From positions 1 to 64,000 of the forward strand of contig NZ_JACJSD010000006.1 of assembly GCF_014697615.1 (NCBI RefSeq): 64,000 nt of DNA, in the 5' to 3' direction. The stretch's first letter is position 1; the number at the start of each line of letters is the position of its first letter. This DNA is from Nostoc sp. FACHB-280. GTDB lineage: Bacteria > Cyanobacteriota > Cyanobacteriia > Cyanobacteriales > Nostocaceae. This document shows positions 54,314 through 63,171 of this stretch, in pieces. The notes below the pieces were generated by a model. The model ran no database searches, was not told the origin of the DNA, and saw nothing but the letters and a program-made list of their open reading frames with translations. The position numbers were made by a program, and so were the translations under genes.

Positions 54314-55608
54314 TCACTGAATCTGTTTTTAAACCAATGCACATTTTATTGGTGGACGATAATCCAAATAATCTCAAGGTGCTATCGGAAGCGATTAAGG
54401 GATGTGGCTGGAAAGCACTGATGGCAACTGATGGTGAGTCAGCAATTGAACAAACAGAATACGCCCATCCTGATTTAATCCTCCTCGATGTGATGATGCC
54501 GGGTCTGGATGGATTTGAAACTTGTCGCAGACTAAAAGCTAATAATATTACTCAAAATATTCCGGTAATTTTTATGACGGCTTTATCTGATGCTACAGAT
54601 AAAGTTAAAGGACTGGAAATTGGTGCAGTTGATTATATTACTAAGCCTTTTCAACAAGAAGAAGTGATTGCCCGACTGAAACTACATCTCAAAATCTCCC
54701 ATCTCACCAGGACTTTAGAACAACGGGTGCAAGAACGTACCGCCGAATTAACTCATTCTCTACAACAGCTACAACAAACTCAACTACAACTTATCCAAAG
54801 TGAGAAAATGTCTACTTTAGGACAGCTAGTTGCAGGCATTGGTCATGAGATTAATAACCCAATTGGTTTTATTAGTGGTAACTGCTCTTATATTGAACAA
54901 TATGTAAATGATTTGTTTCGTTTGGTGGATCTGCAACAGCAAAAGCTACCTGACCCAGATCCAGAACTAGAAGAACTCATCGAAGAAATTGACTTGGAGT
55001 ATTTATTTGAGGATTTACCGAAACTTCTGTTATCAATGCACCAGGGAATTGAGCGCCTCAAAGACATCAGCCTCTCGTTAAGAACTTTTGCTAGGGCGGA
55101 TATTTCTTCTAAAGTTAAGTTTCAAATTCATGAAGGACTTGATAGTACTATTATGCTATTAAAACATCGCCTCAAAGACCAAGGCGATCGCCCTAAAATC
55201 GAAGTTGCCACCCAATACAGTGAACTACCGCCAATTACTTGCTATCCTGGGCAACTAAATCAAGTTTTTATGAATATTATTGCTAATGCTATTGATGCTT
55301 TTGATGATTTACATGAAAACGCTGCCAAACAGGGGATAGTCGGACAATATACCATTACAATTACTACATCTGTTGATAATCAGCAAGAAACTGTCACCAT
55401 TTGCATTGAAGATAATGCTTTAGGGATGCCGCCAGAAGTACAAGCGAAAATTTTTGAACCATCTTTTACAACTAAACCTGTGGGTAAGGGAACTGGACTA
55501 GGATTAGCAATTAGCTATCAAATTATTGTGGATAAACATCATGGAAACATCCACTGCTTGTCCACAGCCGGTCAAGGAACAAAGTTTGTGATTACTCTGC
55601 CAATTTAA
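54310..55608 (+). CDS. Receiver - histidine kinase protein
   Basis: A 432-residue soluble protein. The receiver (1-125) has [11 protein letters not shown], Asp60 in [19 protein letters not shown] and the Lys of [11 protein letters not shown] coiled coil (about 135-170) leads to HisKA ([19 protein letters not shown], His179) and an HATPase ending [15 protein letters not shown]. The ATG overlaps the preceding stop codon by four bases (ATGA), so the two proteins are translationally coupled and likely form a phosphorelay, the CHASE2 kinase probably acting on Asp60. The kinase half is of the same type as the C-terminus of the large protein at 13909-19278. Confidence 0.93.
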   Translation: MITESVFKPMHILLVDDNPNNLKVLSEAIKGCGWKALMATDGESAIEQTEYAHPDLILLDVMMPGLDGFETCRRLKANNITQNIPVIFMTALSDATDKVKGLEIGAVDYITKPFQQEEVIARLKLHLKISHLTRTLEQRVQERTAELTHSLQQLQQTQLQLIQSEKMSTLGQLVAGIGHEINNPIGFISGNCSYIEQYVNDLFRLVDLQQQKLPDPDPELEELIEEIDLEYLFEDLPKLLLSMHQGIERLKDISLSLRTFARADISSKVKFQIHEGLDSTIMLLKHRLKDQGDRPKIEVATQYSELPPITCYPGQLNQVFMNIIANAIDAFDDLHENAAKQGIVGQYTITITTSVDNQQETVTICIEDNALGMPPEVQAKIFEPSFTTKPVGKGTGLGLAISYQIIVDKHHGNIHCLSTAGQGTKFVITLPI

Positions 55609-55940
55609 TTTTTAAAATTGCTACTATACATTAACTGGTAATCAAAGCCAATATTTTTTGATTAAGTGCTGAATCTCAACCCAGCCATTAATTTATCCTG
55701 ATCATATTGCCAATTGATGTAGACGATGTACAGCTTGAAGGTTTATGGATTTAACTAGATCCCGCACATAAATAACTATGGAATCAACTGGGATGTCTGC
55801 AATCCTACTAAACTTTACGGCATTGCTGAATGAGGGGATGAATTTGATGTCTTGGAAATTTTTAACTCCTTATTCTCTCTGCGTCTTTGCGCCTCTGCGT
55901 GAGATAAATCATCCCGCAATTATGCAACGCCAACTTTACT
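55609..55940. other. Gene-free spacer between convergent genes
   Basis: 332 bases. It holds a CTCTGCGTCTTTGCGCCTCTG dispersed repeat near 55877-55897, related to text at about 13290-13315. A 60-codon frame across 55778-55960 overlaps that repeat and the opposing gene and is not supported. No T-run hairpin seen. Confidence 0.4.
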
Positions 55941-56414
55941 TTATACTTGTCCTTGAATAATTTTTGTCAATTCAGCACGGCTGCGATTTGCTTCTGACCA
56001 AAAAGCTATCCAAAAGATAAGTACTATCAAGATAGGCATACTCACAAATAATGCAGCTACAAGACGAGGTGTATCATCGGTGAAGGTGATGAAACTAACT
56101 GTATTAAACCAGATGAATAGCCATAAGCCTAAAAAAGCCATCACAACAGTATGTACGCTGATTTGGATATGCACCAAGGTTTGACGAGGTTGCGCTTCAA
56201 ATCGCCCGCGAATCATTGGTAGAAACGAATTGCGATAGTGAATAATCCGACTGATTTGAAAACCTTCTTCAGAAATTGTTCCTTGATACAGAGTATGTTG
56301 TCTAGAGAATCTAAATGCTTGTTGTGGTTCAATATTGGCACTCAGTCTCTGCAAAACTATGGGCAGTGCTTCTGGTACTGTAATTGTAAAACTATCGTAG
56401 GGTAGTATTTTCAT
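55941..56414 (-). CDS. Conserved membrane protein, 157 residues
   Basis: A protein with an N-terminal cytoplasmic domain of about 90 residues (YDSFTITVPEALPIVLQRLS; GTISEEGFQISRIIHYRNSF) and two membrane spans (about 92-112, VVMAFLGLWLFIWFNTVSFI; 118-138, LVAALFVSMPILIVLIFWIA). The pattern matches short cyanobacterial proteins of unknown function. The C-terminus is charged. It stands alone, with nothing recognised in the 296 bases to its right. Confidence 0.7.
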   Translation of the reverse strand: MKILPYDSFTITVPEALPIVLQRLSANIEPQQAFRFSRQHTLYQGTISEEGFQISRIIHYRNSFLPMIRGRFEAQPRQTLVHIQISVHTVVMAFLGLWLFIWFNTVSFITFTDDTPRLVAALFVSMPILIVLIFWIAFWSEANRSRAELTKIIQGQV

Positions 56415-56710
56415 CTTGTTGGGACTATTTGGTGATCAGTCTCCCTGGCCATTGCAGTATTGTTTTCAGTTTTCCCCCAACGATGGCTGTTTGAACAACT
56501 GATACCATTTTGGATTTGAAAAAGCCTGTATCAAAGTTCCGTTCTAAAAAGCCTCACCACAGAGAAACTGGACAACGAATAGAAGTTCCAAAATTTCACA
56601 TCACTAATCAGCTTGTTAGCCTTAACTGAACCGTATTGAGTTATAACATTCGTGCAAGAGGTTTAATAAATCGGGCATCTTGCTTCTCTACAAAAATCAC
56701 AAATGCTGAT

Positions 56711-57034
56711 CTAATCACAACAAGAACGTACAGGTGATATTAAACTATGCTGACGATAAGTGGCTAAATACTGCTCTAAAACACTAAATTGCGGAATATT
56801 TAAACTGTAATAAATCCAGCGTCCTTCTTGGCGGGAATTAACTAAACCAGCGTCCTTCAAAGTTTTGAGGTGAAAAGAGAGTTTTGATTGACTGACACTC
56901 AAAGCATCGCATAAATCACATACACAAAGTTCTTGCTGTCGCAATAGTTCCAGCACATTAATCCGTAGCGGATCGGAAAGTGCATGAAAGCCAGCAGCAA
57001 TTAAATGTGGAATAGTAGAAGAGGAAGTTTGCAT
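56711..57034 (-). CDS. ArsR-family repressor with arsenite-type metal site
   Basis: A 107-residue winged-helix repressor from the ATG at 57034 (MQTSSSTIPHLIAAGF); the frame continues to 57115 but those codons look non-coding. The type 1 arsenite/antimonite site ELCVCDLC (Cys37, Cys39, Cys42) is complete and identical to the classical ArsR site. The DNA-recognition helix follows (SVSQSKLSFHLKTLKDAGLV), then the wing (RQEGRWIYYSLN). The C-terminus ends RSCCD with two more cysteines. These proteins release operator DNA when they bind As(III). No arsenic efflux or reductase gene is present nearby, so its regulon must be elsewhere. Confidence 0.88.
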   Translation of the reverse strand: MQTSSSTIPHLIAAGFHALSDPLRINVLELLRQQELCVCDLCDALSVSQSKLSFHLKTLKDAGLVNSRQEGRWIYYSLNIPQFSVLEQYLATYRQHSLISPVRSCCD

Positions 57035-57161
57035 GAAATGTTGATGGGTGAGAGTTGAAAGTGGGGAATAGGCAGTAGGAATATTATTTTTGAAGCTTAG
57101 TATTGTAAATTTCAAATATAGCAGTCATTTTAACTCCTGCCTCCTGCCTTCTTTATGATCA

Positions 57162-57914
57162 CTATTGCCTTTCAGATACTAAAATTGTTCCCTTTTCGCC
57201 ACAAGTAATTCGCAACTCCTCATCAAGATAGAGAATTTCTAGGCGACCTTTAGGCGATCGCTCCATGATAAACTGAACTTCTCCAGTCTCAGAATTGATT
57301 CCTTGTGGTGGAACCAAACCAAACACTAACTTCAAGAAACTAAATATCAAACTGTCTTTAAAACTGCGTTTGACATTTTGACTTTGCTGACCAAAAACTG
57401 CACGCCATTCATCCATTTTAGTTGGGTCTTGTGGTGCTAAAGTTCCTCCAGTAAATTTAACTTGTAGCACAGTATCACTAATTGGTTCACACACACCTAA
57501 ATTCCGCACAACCCCAGATATTTGCGGATAATTTTCATCAGCCGTCGTAAATTCTACAACAATATCGTGACTGCGCTGTTCGCCATTCCCCAATAAAAAA
57601 ACAGGTTGTGAAACTCGGTCAATTACTAATTTTAGTTTTGTCGGCTGAAACATATTAAAAGCCAGACGACCAAGAGTATAGGCAAACTTACCATTTGCCA
57701 ACTGTTCACCACCAGGAAAATTCGGCGCACTAATTAATAGCCAATTACTATCTAATAGCTTACCGTTGCGAGTTGGCGATGGGTTTGGGTTGACAAGACG
57801 CAAATTTTCAATCGCAGCAATTACAGTTTCATCCTTAGTATTGCCACCACAAGCAGCCAACGCCTGACTTAAAGCTAGTTTCGCCTCTGCACATTCTCTT
57901 GTATCTACTGCCAT
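57162..57914 (-). CDS. PAP/fibrillin-family protein
   Basis: A 250-residue protein of the plastid-lipid-associated protein (fibrillin) family, lipocalin-like proteins linked to thylakoid membranes, plastoglobules and photoprotection. Family features seen are the opening helix ending in ENLRLVNPNPSPTRNGKLLD, the strand SNWLLISAP, and the C-terminal block GEVQFIMERSPKGRLEILYL followed by DEELRITCGEKGTILV, which is the diagnostic end. No signal peptide or membrane span. It lies between ArsR (same strand) and the divergent Rieske oxygenase gene, with 138 bases for the two promoters. Confidence 0.85.
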   Translation of the reverse strand: MAVDTRECAEAKLALSQALAACGGNTKDETVIAAIENLRLVNPNPSPTRNGKLLDSNWLLISAPNFPGGEQLANGKFAYTLGRLAFNMFQPTKLKLVIDRVSQPVFLLGNGEQRSHDIVVEFTTADENYPQISGVVRNLGVCEPISDTVLQVKFTGGTLAPQDPTKMDEWRAVFGQQSQNVKRSFKDSLIFSFLKLVFGLVPPQGINSETGEVQFIMERSPKGRLEILYLDEELRITCGEKGTILVSERQ

Positions 57915-58052
57915 AGTGTTGAAATTGTTTTGTGCAACTGCTTGTTAATTTAGACCATTGGCTGATTTCATGACTCTTGCCTGCCATCGTCGTTAAAAAA
58001 TTGTTACATTTTTGGTGGGTAGACAATTATTACTTGACGCATCTCACTCATT

Positions 58053-59456
58053 ATGTCCAACAGCCTGTTAGAGCCATTATCCCCAACAACCACAGAAAAT
58101 TTACCTGCTGGTGGACTAGACCCAGAACGCTTTGATTGGTTAGAAGTTTGGTATCCTGTCCACTACGTCGCAGATTTAGATAAATCCCAACTAACGCGCT
58201 TCACCTTACTAGAACGAGACTTAGTTTTATGGTGGGACAAAAATGAACAAACTTGGCGGGCTTTTGAAGACCAATGTCCGCACCGTCTAGCGCCACTTTC
58301 CGAAGGCAGAGTCAACGAAGATGGCAGGCTAGAATGTCCCTATCACGGCTGGGCATTTTCGGGAACAGGCAAATGTGAAAGCATTCCCCAACAAGTACCA
58401 GGGACAAAAGCCGAAACATCTCCCCGCGCCTGCATAAAATCATTTCCAACCACAGTACGCCAAGGGTTATTGTTTGTTTATCCTGGTCAACCTGAGAATG
58501 CTGCCAAAACTCCGGTTCCCATCGTTGATGTTTTAGAAGAAGATGCAGATGGCTGGGTTTGCCTGAATACCTTTCGAGATTTACCTTATGATGCTTTGAC
58601 ATTAATGGAAAATGTTCTCGATTCCAGCCACATTCCTTATACTCATCATCGCACTGTTGGCAACCGAGCCAATGTATCGCCTGTAGAATTAGAAATTGTC
58701 GAGTCAGGCAAATGGGGTTTTAAAGGACTTTGGCAAGAAGGCCCCCGCAAAGGCACTTTAGGCAAACAAGATACCACCTTTATTGCACCGGGGTTGATGT
58801 GGCATGATCTCACCTCCAAGCAATTTGGTAGAACCTTAACAGTCGTTTACGCAACTCCCATCCGTAAAGGAGAATGTCGTTTATTTGCCCGTTTTCCCTT
58901 CAAATTCTCATCAAAATTACCAGGATTATTTATTAAACTCACGCCTCGCTGGTATTCTCATTTAGGACAAAATGGCGTACTCGAAGATGACCAAATTTTC
59001 TTACATCACCAAGAACGTTATTTAGAACAAAAAGGTGGCACTGATAACTTTACCAAAGCATTTTATTTACCAACTAAAGCGGATATTTTTGTATTTCAAT
59101 TGCGTTCTTGGGTAAAGCAATATTGTGCAGAATCATTTCCAGGAAAAACTTTACCACCACCACTGCCCAAAGAAGCTTTATTAGATAGATATCATTCCCA
59201 CACGAAACATTGCAGGAGTTGTCGAACTGCCCTAAAAAACCTCCAAAGGTTACGTTTAGGAGTGGTGATAGCAACAGCATTAGTTTGGAGTTTATTGTCT
59301 TTATCAGTCTTGCTTCCAGGTCATACTTCTAATATCACCTTGATTATTGCCAACTTAGCTGTATTACTTGGTGGCGGAATTTGGTTTGGTTTAGGCAAGT
59401 TAGAACAACAATTTTATCAAGGGCGAGAAATTCCACCACGAAATATGGCCTCGTAA
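58053..59456 (+). CDS. Rieske oxygenase of the PaO/Tic55 type
   Basis: A 467-residue membrane-bound Rieske non-haem iron oxygenase. The [2Fe-2S] site is Cys75-x-His77 (CPHRLAPLSEG) and Cys95-x2-His98 (CPYHGW). The mononuclear iron site is ENVLDSSHIPYTHH (Asp190, His193, His198). The C-terminal region carries CRSCRTALKNL (a CxxC typical of pheophorbide a oxygenase/Tic55 relatives) and two membrane spans (about 405-425 and 428-450). Plant relatives oxidise chlorophyll breakdown products or serve in chloroplast import; the cyanobacterial substrate is unknown. An upstream AT-rich promoter region is shared with the fibrillin-family gene. Confidence 0.9.
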   Translation: MSNSLLEPLSPTTTENLPAGGLDPERFDWLEVWYPVHYVADLDKSQLTRFTLLERDLVLWWDKNEQTWRAFEDQCPHRLAPLSEGRVNEDGRLECPYHGWAFSGTGKCESIPQQVPGTKAETSPRACIKSFPTTVRQGLLFVYPGQPENAAKTPVPIVDVLEEDADGWVCLNTFRDLPYDALTLMENVLDSSHIPYTHHRTVGNRANVSPVELEIVESGKWGFKGLWQEGPRKGTLGKQDTTFIAPGLMWHDLTSKQFGRTLTVVYATPIRKGECRLFARFPFKFSSKLPGLFIKLTPRWYSHLGQNGVLEDDQIFLHHQERYLEQKGGTDNFTKAFYLPTKADIFVFQLRSWVKQYCAESFPGKTLPPPLPKEALLDRYHSHTKHCRSCRTALKNLQRLRLGVVIATALVWSLLSLSVLLPGHTSNITLIIANLAVLLGGGIWFGLGKLEQQFYQGREIPPRNMAS

Positions 59457-59489
59457 TTCATCATTTGTAATTTCAAAAAAGCAAAGTTG

Positions 59490-59517
59490 GTTGGGTGGAG
59501 CAGCAGCGAAACCCAAC
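59490..59517. terminator. Hairpin between convergent genes
   Basis: GTTGGGT and ACCCAAC (7 bp) enclose GGAGCAGCAGCGAA, downstream of the Rieske gene. On the plus strand it is followed by AAATTTTAATAA. This is a common cyanobacterial dispersed hairpin and could act as a bidirectional terminator. Confidence 0.4.
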
Positions 59518-59539
59518 AAATTTTAATAATATTGGCTGT

Positions 59540-59983
59540 CTAACTTTTGTGCGTAAGTTCTGATTCAGTTGGACTAGTTTCTCTCCACCAATGTTTGAGA
59601 ATAATTGCTGACCAAACAATAAATCCCAATATCGCCAAACCAGTTAAGCCATCAGTCCAGATTAACAAGTGCATTTTGGCTGAGAATTGGGATAATTTTC
59701 CATAAAGATAATGTCCTGGACTTGTTATGCCTGTTAAGGAGTAGATGAACAAAAAAGCATAAGCCAGCCAATATTTTTGAGACTTGTAAAACCAATAACC
59801 AGTAATTCCTATAGCTGTGAGAATCAGCCATGATTGATAAATTGCTGGGGCAGTAATCCAAGCGGGTTGGGGATATTGCTCGATAAATAAATAATTATCA
59901 GTGTAGTGAAGAAATGTAGAAATTATGCTGGCAATGAGCAGTATTTTCAACAACCTGTGAGGGTTACTTTCAGAATTAATCAT
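59540..59983 (-). CDS. Four-helix membrane protein, hypothetical
   Basis: A 147-residue integral membrane protein with four hydrophobic spans (about 12-28, LKILLIASIISTFLHY; 43-65, APAIYQSWLILTAIGITGYW; 70-92, YWLAYAFLFIYSLTG; 108-130, LTGLAILGFIVWSAIIL). A conserved-looking His/Tyr-rich loop (HYTDNYLFIEQYPQP) follows the first span and SPGHYLYGKLSQF the third. I do not recognise the family. It is convergent with the Rieske gene. Confidence 0.7.
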   Translation of the reverse strand: MINSESNPHRLLKILLIASIISTFLHYTDNYLFIEQYPQPAWITAPAIYQSWLILTAIGITGYWFYKSQKYWLAYAFLFIYSLTGITSPGHYLYGKLSQFSAKMHLLIWTDGLTGLAILGFIVWSAIILKHWWRETSPTESELTHKS

Positions 59984-60102
59984 CAGATTTATATATTTTA
60001 AGTTCGCATAGTGATGTATCTTGTTACGACAATACAGCAGTGTGCATCTTACTGAAATACTGTAGAGACTTTATATTTAACATCTCTATATGCTTTTGGG
60101 TT

Positions 60103-60226
60103 TGATATCATATCCGGCAAATAAATTATGATTCAATACATCTGTGGAGAAAGGCAAAACTCTTTCTCTCCCTGCTCCCTGCCCCCTGCGGTTTTGATGA
60201 TAAGTCTTTTACCTGATATGATATGA
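60103..60226. repeat. MITE-like element, copy 3
   Basis: The left end ATATCATATCCGGCAAATAA and TTATGATTCAA pairs with the right end, which reads ATATCATATCAGGTAAAAG and ACTTATCATCAAAA on the other strand. The core holds CCTGCTCCCTGCCCCCTGCG. The ends match the copies at 4335 and 43781. It sits in the 59984-60443 spacer, which otherwise has only AT-rich DNA and the promoter region of the next genes. Confidence 0.6.
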
Positions 60227-60443
60227 CTCTTTCTTACTCCTAGCCTGCACAGAGATTTCCAGGAACAGGTTCAACTATTGGCCGTCTAGAGGGACAATAA
60301 AAGTCAAGACTTAGGAGTAGTAGCTCATGGTTAATTAATGCAAAACTCTCCGGATAGCTTTTCTTGCTCCCGTATGCTTACCCTTTTCATTCTGGGGTGA
60401 CGTGGTTAACATGGGTTGAACATATTTTTAATGATTCAACTTT

Positions 60444-60698
60444 ATGCCTAGAACACCGAATGAGTACGCCGTACACCTATTGCTGGAAACTGGTCATCGT
60501 GAAGAAGTGCGGTTTCCAACTATTCAAGAATTTCAAAAATGGTATAGTGGCGAACTAGTACCCAAGTCTACCTCGAATGATTTTATCAGCGTACCGATCA
60601 AGAATATTCAGGGAGAGTATATGGTTGTCCGCCCATCTCGGATTGTGGCAATCCGGGTAGAACCACTGTTTAGTTCTAGTGTTGAAAGATTCGACTAA
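60444..60698 (+). CDS. Conserved hypothetical protein upstream of mltA
   Basis: An 84-residue soluble protein (MPRTPNEYAVHLLLETGHRE, then IQEFQKWYSGELVPKSTSND and EYMVVRPSRIVAIRVEP). No signal peptide or membrane span. Its stop is three bases before the mltA start, so the two genes are very likely co-transcribed and perhaps translationally coupled. The beta-rich second half (ISVPIKNIQGEYMVVRPSRI) suggests a small barrel-like domain. Function unknown. Confidence 0.75.
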   Translation: MPRTPNEYAVHLLLETGHREEVRFPTIQEFQKWYSGELVPKSTSNDFISVPIKNIQGEYMVVRPSRIVAIRVEPLFSSSVERFD

Positions 60699-60701
60699 AT
60701 C

Positions 60702-61946
60702 ATGAGAAAAACCCTTGCTTTGGCTTCTTTGAGTCTAGGAATTGCCCTTGTTAACACAATTTGGCCAGCTGTTGCTCAAGTTCCGACGACGATACCGTTA
60801 CCTGTACCGTTACCTACACAGCCAAGCACTCCCCCTGAGTTACAGTTACCACTCGAACCTGTAGAAATTAGTGATACTTGTACTCCTGTATCTACTTGTT
60901 TGGGATGGGATGATCAAATTTTTGGTCGTCCTGGCAAAAGTGGCGATCGCAAATCTCTTTTAGCTGCCATTGATAATAGTTTAGATTATTTGGCAAAAGA
61001 TAAAGCGATCGCCGCCTATCAAGATTATCCGGTGCCAGGAATTACTCGCGATCGCGTGCGGCGCAGTTTACTGCGTTTTCGGCAATTAGTCGTAACAGCC
61101 AAATCTGCTAGTCAACTCAGAACTGCCGTTCAGCGAGAGTTTGTGTTTTACAAGTCCGTTGGCAATGATGGCAAGGGTACTGTTAAATTTACTGCTTACT
61201 ATGAGCCTATTTATCAGGCCAGTCGGGTTAGAACATCTATATATAAGTATCCCCTTTATCGACTACCGCCAAATTTTGACCAATGGGCTAAACCCCACCC
61301 AAAACGCATTGATTTGGAAGGCAAAGATGGTTTACTCGGAGATAAAAGCCAGTTGCGCGGTTTGGAATTGTTGTGGTTCCGCGATCGCTTAGACGCATAC
61401 ATGGTACATATCCAAGGTTCTGCCCAAATCAGGTTAACCAATGGCAAAACTACTTCTGTGGGTTATGCTGGCGGTACTGATTATCCTTGGACAAGTATCG
61501 GCAAAGAACTCGCAAAAGATGGCAAACTGCCCCTAGAAGGCTTAACTATGCCGCGTCTTATCAGCTACTTCCGGCAAAATCCCCTAGAGTTAAATAATTA
61601 TTTGCCTCGCTGGGAACGCTTTGTATTCTTTAAAGAAGCTCCAGGTAGAAAAGCCACTGGTAGTATTAATGTTCCAGTCACAGCCGAACGTTCCATTGCT
61701 ACCGATAAATCTCTTATGCCTCATGGCGCACTAGCAATAATTAATGGTACATTCCCCTATCCGGCTGCTGGTGGCAAATTGCAACCGCGTACTGTCAGCC
61801 GTTTTGTGTTAGACCAAGATACAGGCAGTGCGATTAAAGGCCCAGGCAGAGTAGATTACTTTATGGGAACTGGTAAACTAGCAGGCGATCGCGCTGGAAT
61901 TACTGGTGGCAATGGTTCACTATATTATTTGCTACTCAAAAACTAG
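60702..61946 (+). CDS. mltA: Membrane-bound lytic murein transglycosylase A (MltA)
   Basis: A 414-residue exported enzyme that cleaves the glycan strand between MurNAc and GlcNAc, forming 1,6-anhydroMurNAc. The signal peptide (TLALASLSLGIALVNTIWPA) ends near AVAQ; a Pro-rich linker follows. The MltA domain covers about 120-290 (FTAYYEPIYQASRVRTS, LELLWFRDRLDAYMVHIQGS, TSVGYAGGTDYPWTSIGKEL). The C-terminal 3D domain contains VLDQDTGSAIKGPGRVDYFM with the catalytic Asp. There is no lipobox Cys, so it is probably soluble in the periplasm, unlike the E. coli lipoprotein. Confidence 0.9.
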   Translation: MRKTLALASLSLGIALVNTIWPAVAQVPTTIPLPVPLPTQPSTPPELQLPLEPVEISDTCTPVSTCLGWDDQIFGRPGKSGDRKSLLAAIDNSLDYLAKDKAIAAYQDYPVPGITRDRVRRSLLRFRQLVVTAKSASQLRTAVQREFVFYKSVGNDGKGTVKFTAYYEPIYQASRVRTSIYKYPLYRLPPNFDQWAKPHPKRIDLEGKDGLLGDKSQLRGLELLWFRDRLDAYMVHIQGSAQIRLTNGKTTSVGYAGGTDYPWTSIGKELAKDGKLPLEGLTMPRLISYFRQNPLELNNYLPRWERFVFFKEAPGRKATGSINVPVTAERSIATDKSLMPHGALAIINGTFPYPAAGGKLQPRTVSRFVLDQDTGSAIKGPGRVDYFMGTGKLAGDRAGITGGNGSLYYLLLKN

Positions 61947-62076
61947 GGAGTTGTGAGTGGGAAGTAGGGATTGGGTAAGAAAAAATACCTAAGCTAATCA
62001 TCATTTAAGTTACATCATGTTAATGGTAATAAAAGCTGCAAAACCTCTCCCCTGCTCCCTGCTCCCTACTCCCCAC

Positions 62077-62946
62077 CTAATATGGTGGATAGCCAAAATC
62101 ATCTTCATCAGCATAAATATAGGAACTGGAAACACCTGCCATAGCAGGTTTATTGGTTTCTGTTCTCACTGGTTCCTTACCAAATTCTTTGTATTCTTCA
62201 AAATACTTGCAAATAATTGCCGACTCAGGCGCATCAGAAGCAATCAAGTATTGTGTTAATGTCCCCACTGTTGGATGCTTGTAATCTACAGTCGAAGCAA
62301 CCAGCACCGTATTCGGCTCAATACCTCTTTCTTCGCACTCAATTATCGGGCAGAATATCCCATGCGCGTGGAACAAAGGGCCTTTTGGTGTTAATGGTTG
62401 TTTGCGATAAACAGCATAAGCTTTTTCTAATTCGGCAACAAAACCACTCACCACTTTGCCTTGCTGAAATTCACAATAAGTTTTGCTGAAACTCGCTCCG
62501 GCTGCACCATTTAGGGTTAATTGCAATGGCAATTCATGTAAAAATTTCTTATCTTCACTGACTAAGAAAATTAAATAGCGTGTAAAAGTTTTAAACTTCA
62601 ATTTATCCGCTAAAAAAGCATCATAATTTTCTTTGAGCGTACCTAACTTCAGCCCTGTTTCCCGGTCTTTGACTGACAAAGGGCCTCGACGCACAATCAC
62701 CAAACGCGGAGTAGTAGTCATAAAAACTGTTTCAACACCAGAGCTAAATTCATGCTCTACTTGCTGCCAATTTTCATCCGGCTGAAAACCCACAGCATTA
62801 GCATTATCTAACTTGATGGCAAGACCATAGGTTTGCATCCCATCAGTGCCGTATCGAGGATTAATCATCTGACACCAAGGGATGACTTGAGAAGGCGGCG
62901 CATTAAATTTATCGTCCTCAAAGTCGAACTTAGCAGATGCTTTCAT
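62077..62946 (-). CDS. Cyanobacterial conserved protein, DUF5895-like
   Basis: About 289 residues from the ATG at 62946 (MKASAKFDFEDDKFNAPPSQ); the open frame extends to 63048 but the extra codons look non-coding. It has an opening FDFEDD block, then QVIPWCQMINPRYG, a LAIKLDNANAVGFQPDENW block and TPRLVIVRRGPLSV. The order resembles DUF5895 proteins of cyanobacteria, which have no known function. The C-terminus is acidic and Tyr-rich (SSSYIYADEDDFGYPPY). No signal or membrane segment. Family assignment is from memory and tentative. Confidence 0.65.
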   Translation of the reverse strand: MKASAKFDFEDDKFNAPPSQVIPWCQMINPRYGTDGMQTYGLAIKLDNANAVGFQPDENWQQVEHEFSSGVETVFMTTTPRLVIVRRGPLSVKDRETGLKLGTLKENYDAFLADKLKFKTFTRYLIFLVSEDKKFLHELPLQLTLNGAAGASFSKTYCEFQQGKVVSGFVAELEKAYAVYRKQPLTPKGPLFHAHGIFCPIIECEERGIEPNTVLVASTVDYKHPTVGTLTQYLIASDAPESAIICKYFEEYKEFGKEPVRTETNKPAMAGVSSSYIYADEDDFGYPPY

Positions 62947-63171
62947 CGTTTTGTGCTGTATGTGTGTTTTGCTAGACAAGTTGATGGTTGTGCGCTGATG
63001 TGGGAATTGTATCTCCCATTTGTACCATCCAAATGGTACATTCTGCACATTATGAAGTAGATTTTAACAAGAGGGGTTAGAGGCTAGGGATTATTATTTT
63101 TACTCAGAACTCAGCACTTTCAACCTAGACGCTAAAATAAACCCATCACTACCAGATGCAGTCATCTCCTC

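Noticed and set aside
55778-55960. 60-codon frame in the spacer after the receiver-kinase gene
   Set aside because: It overlaps a dispersed CTCTGCG repeat and the convergent gene, and has no homology-like features.
60364-60558. 64-codon frame overlapping the start of the gene at 60444
   Set aside because: It is out of frame with the conserved gene that is coupled to mltA and has no ribosome-binding site.
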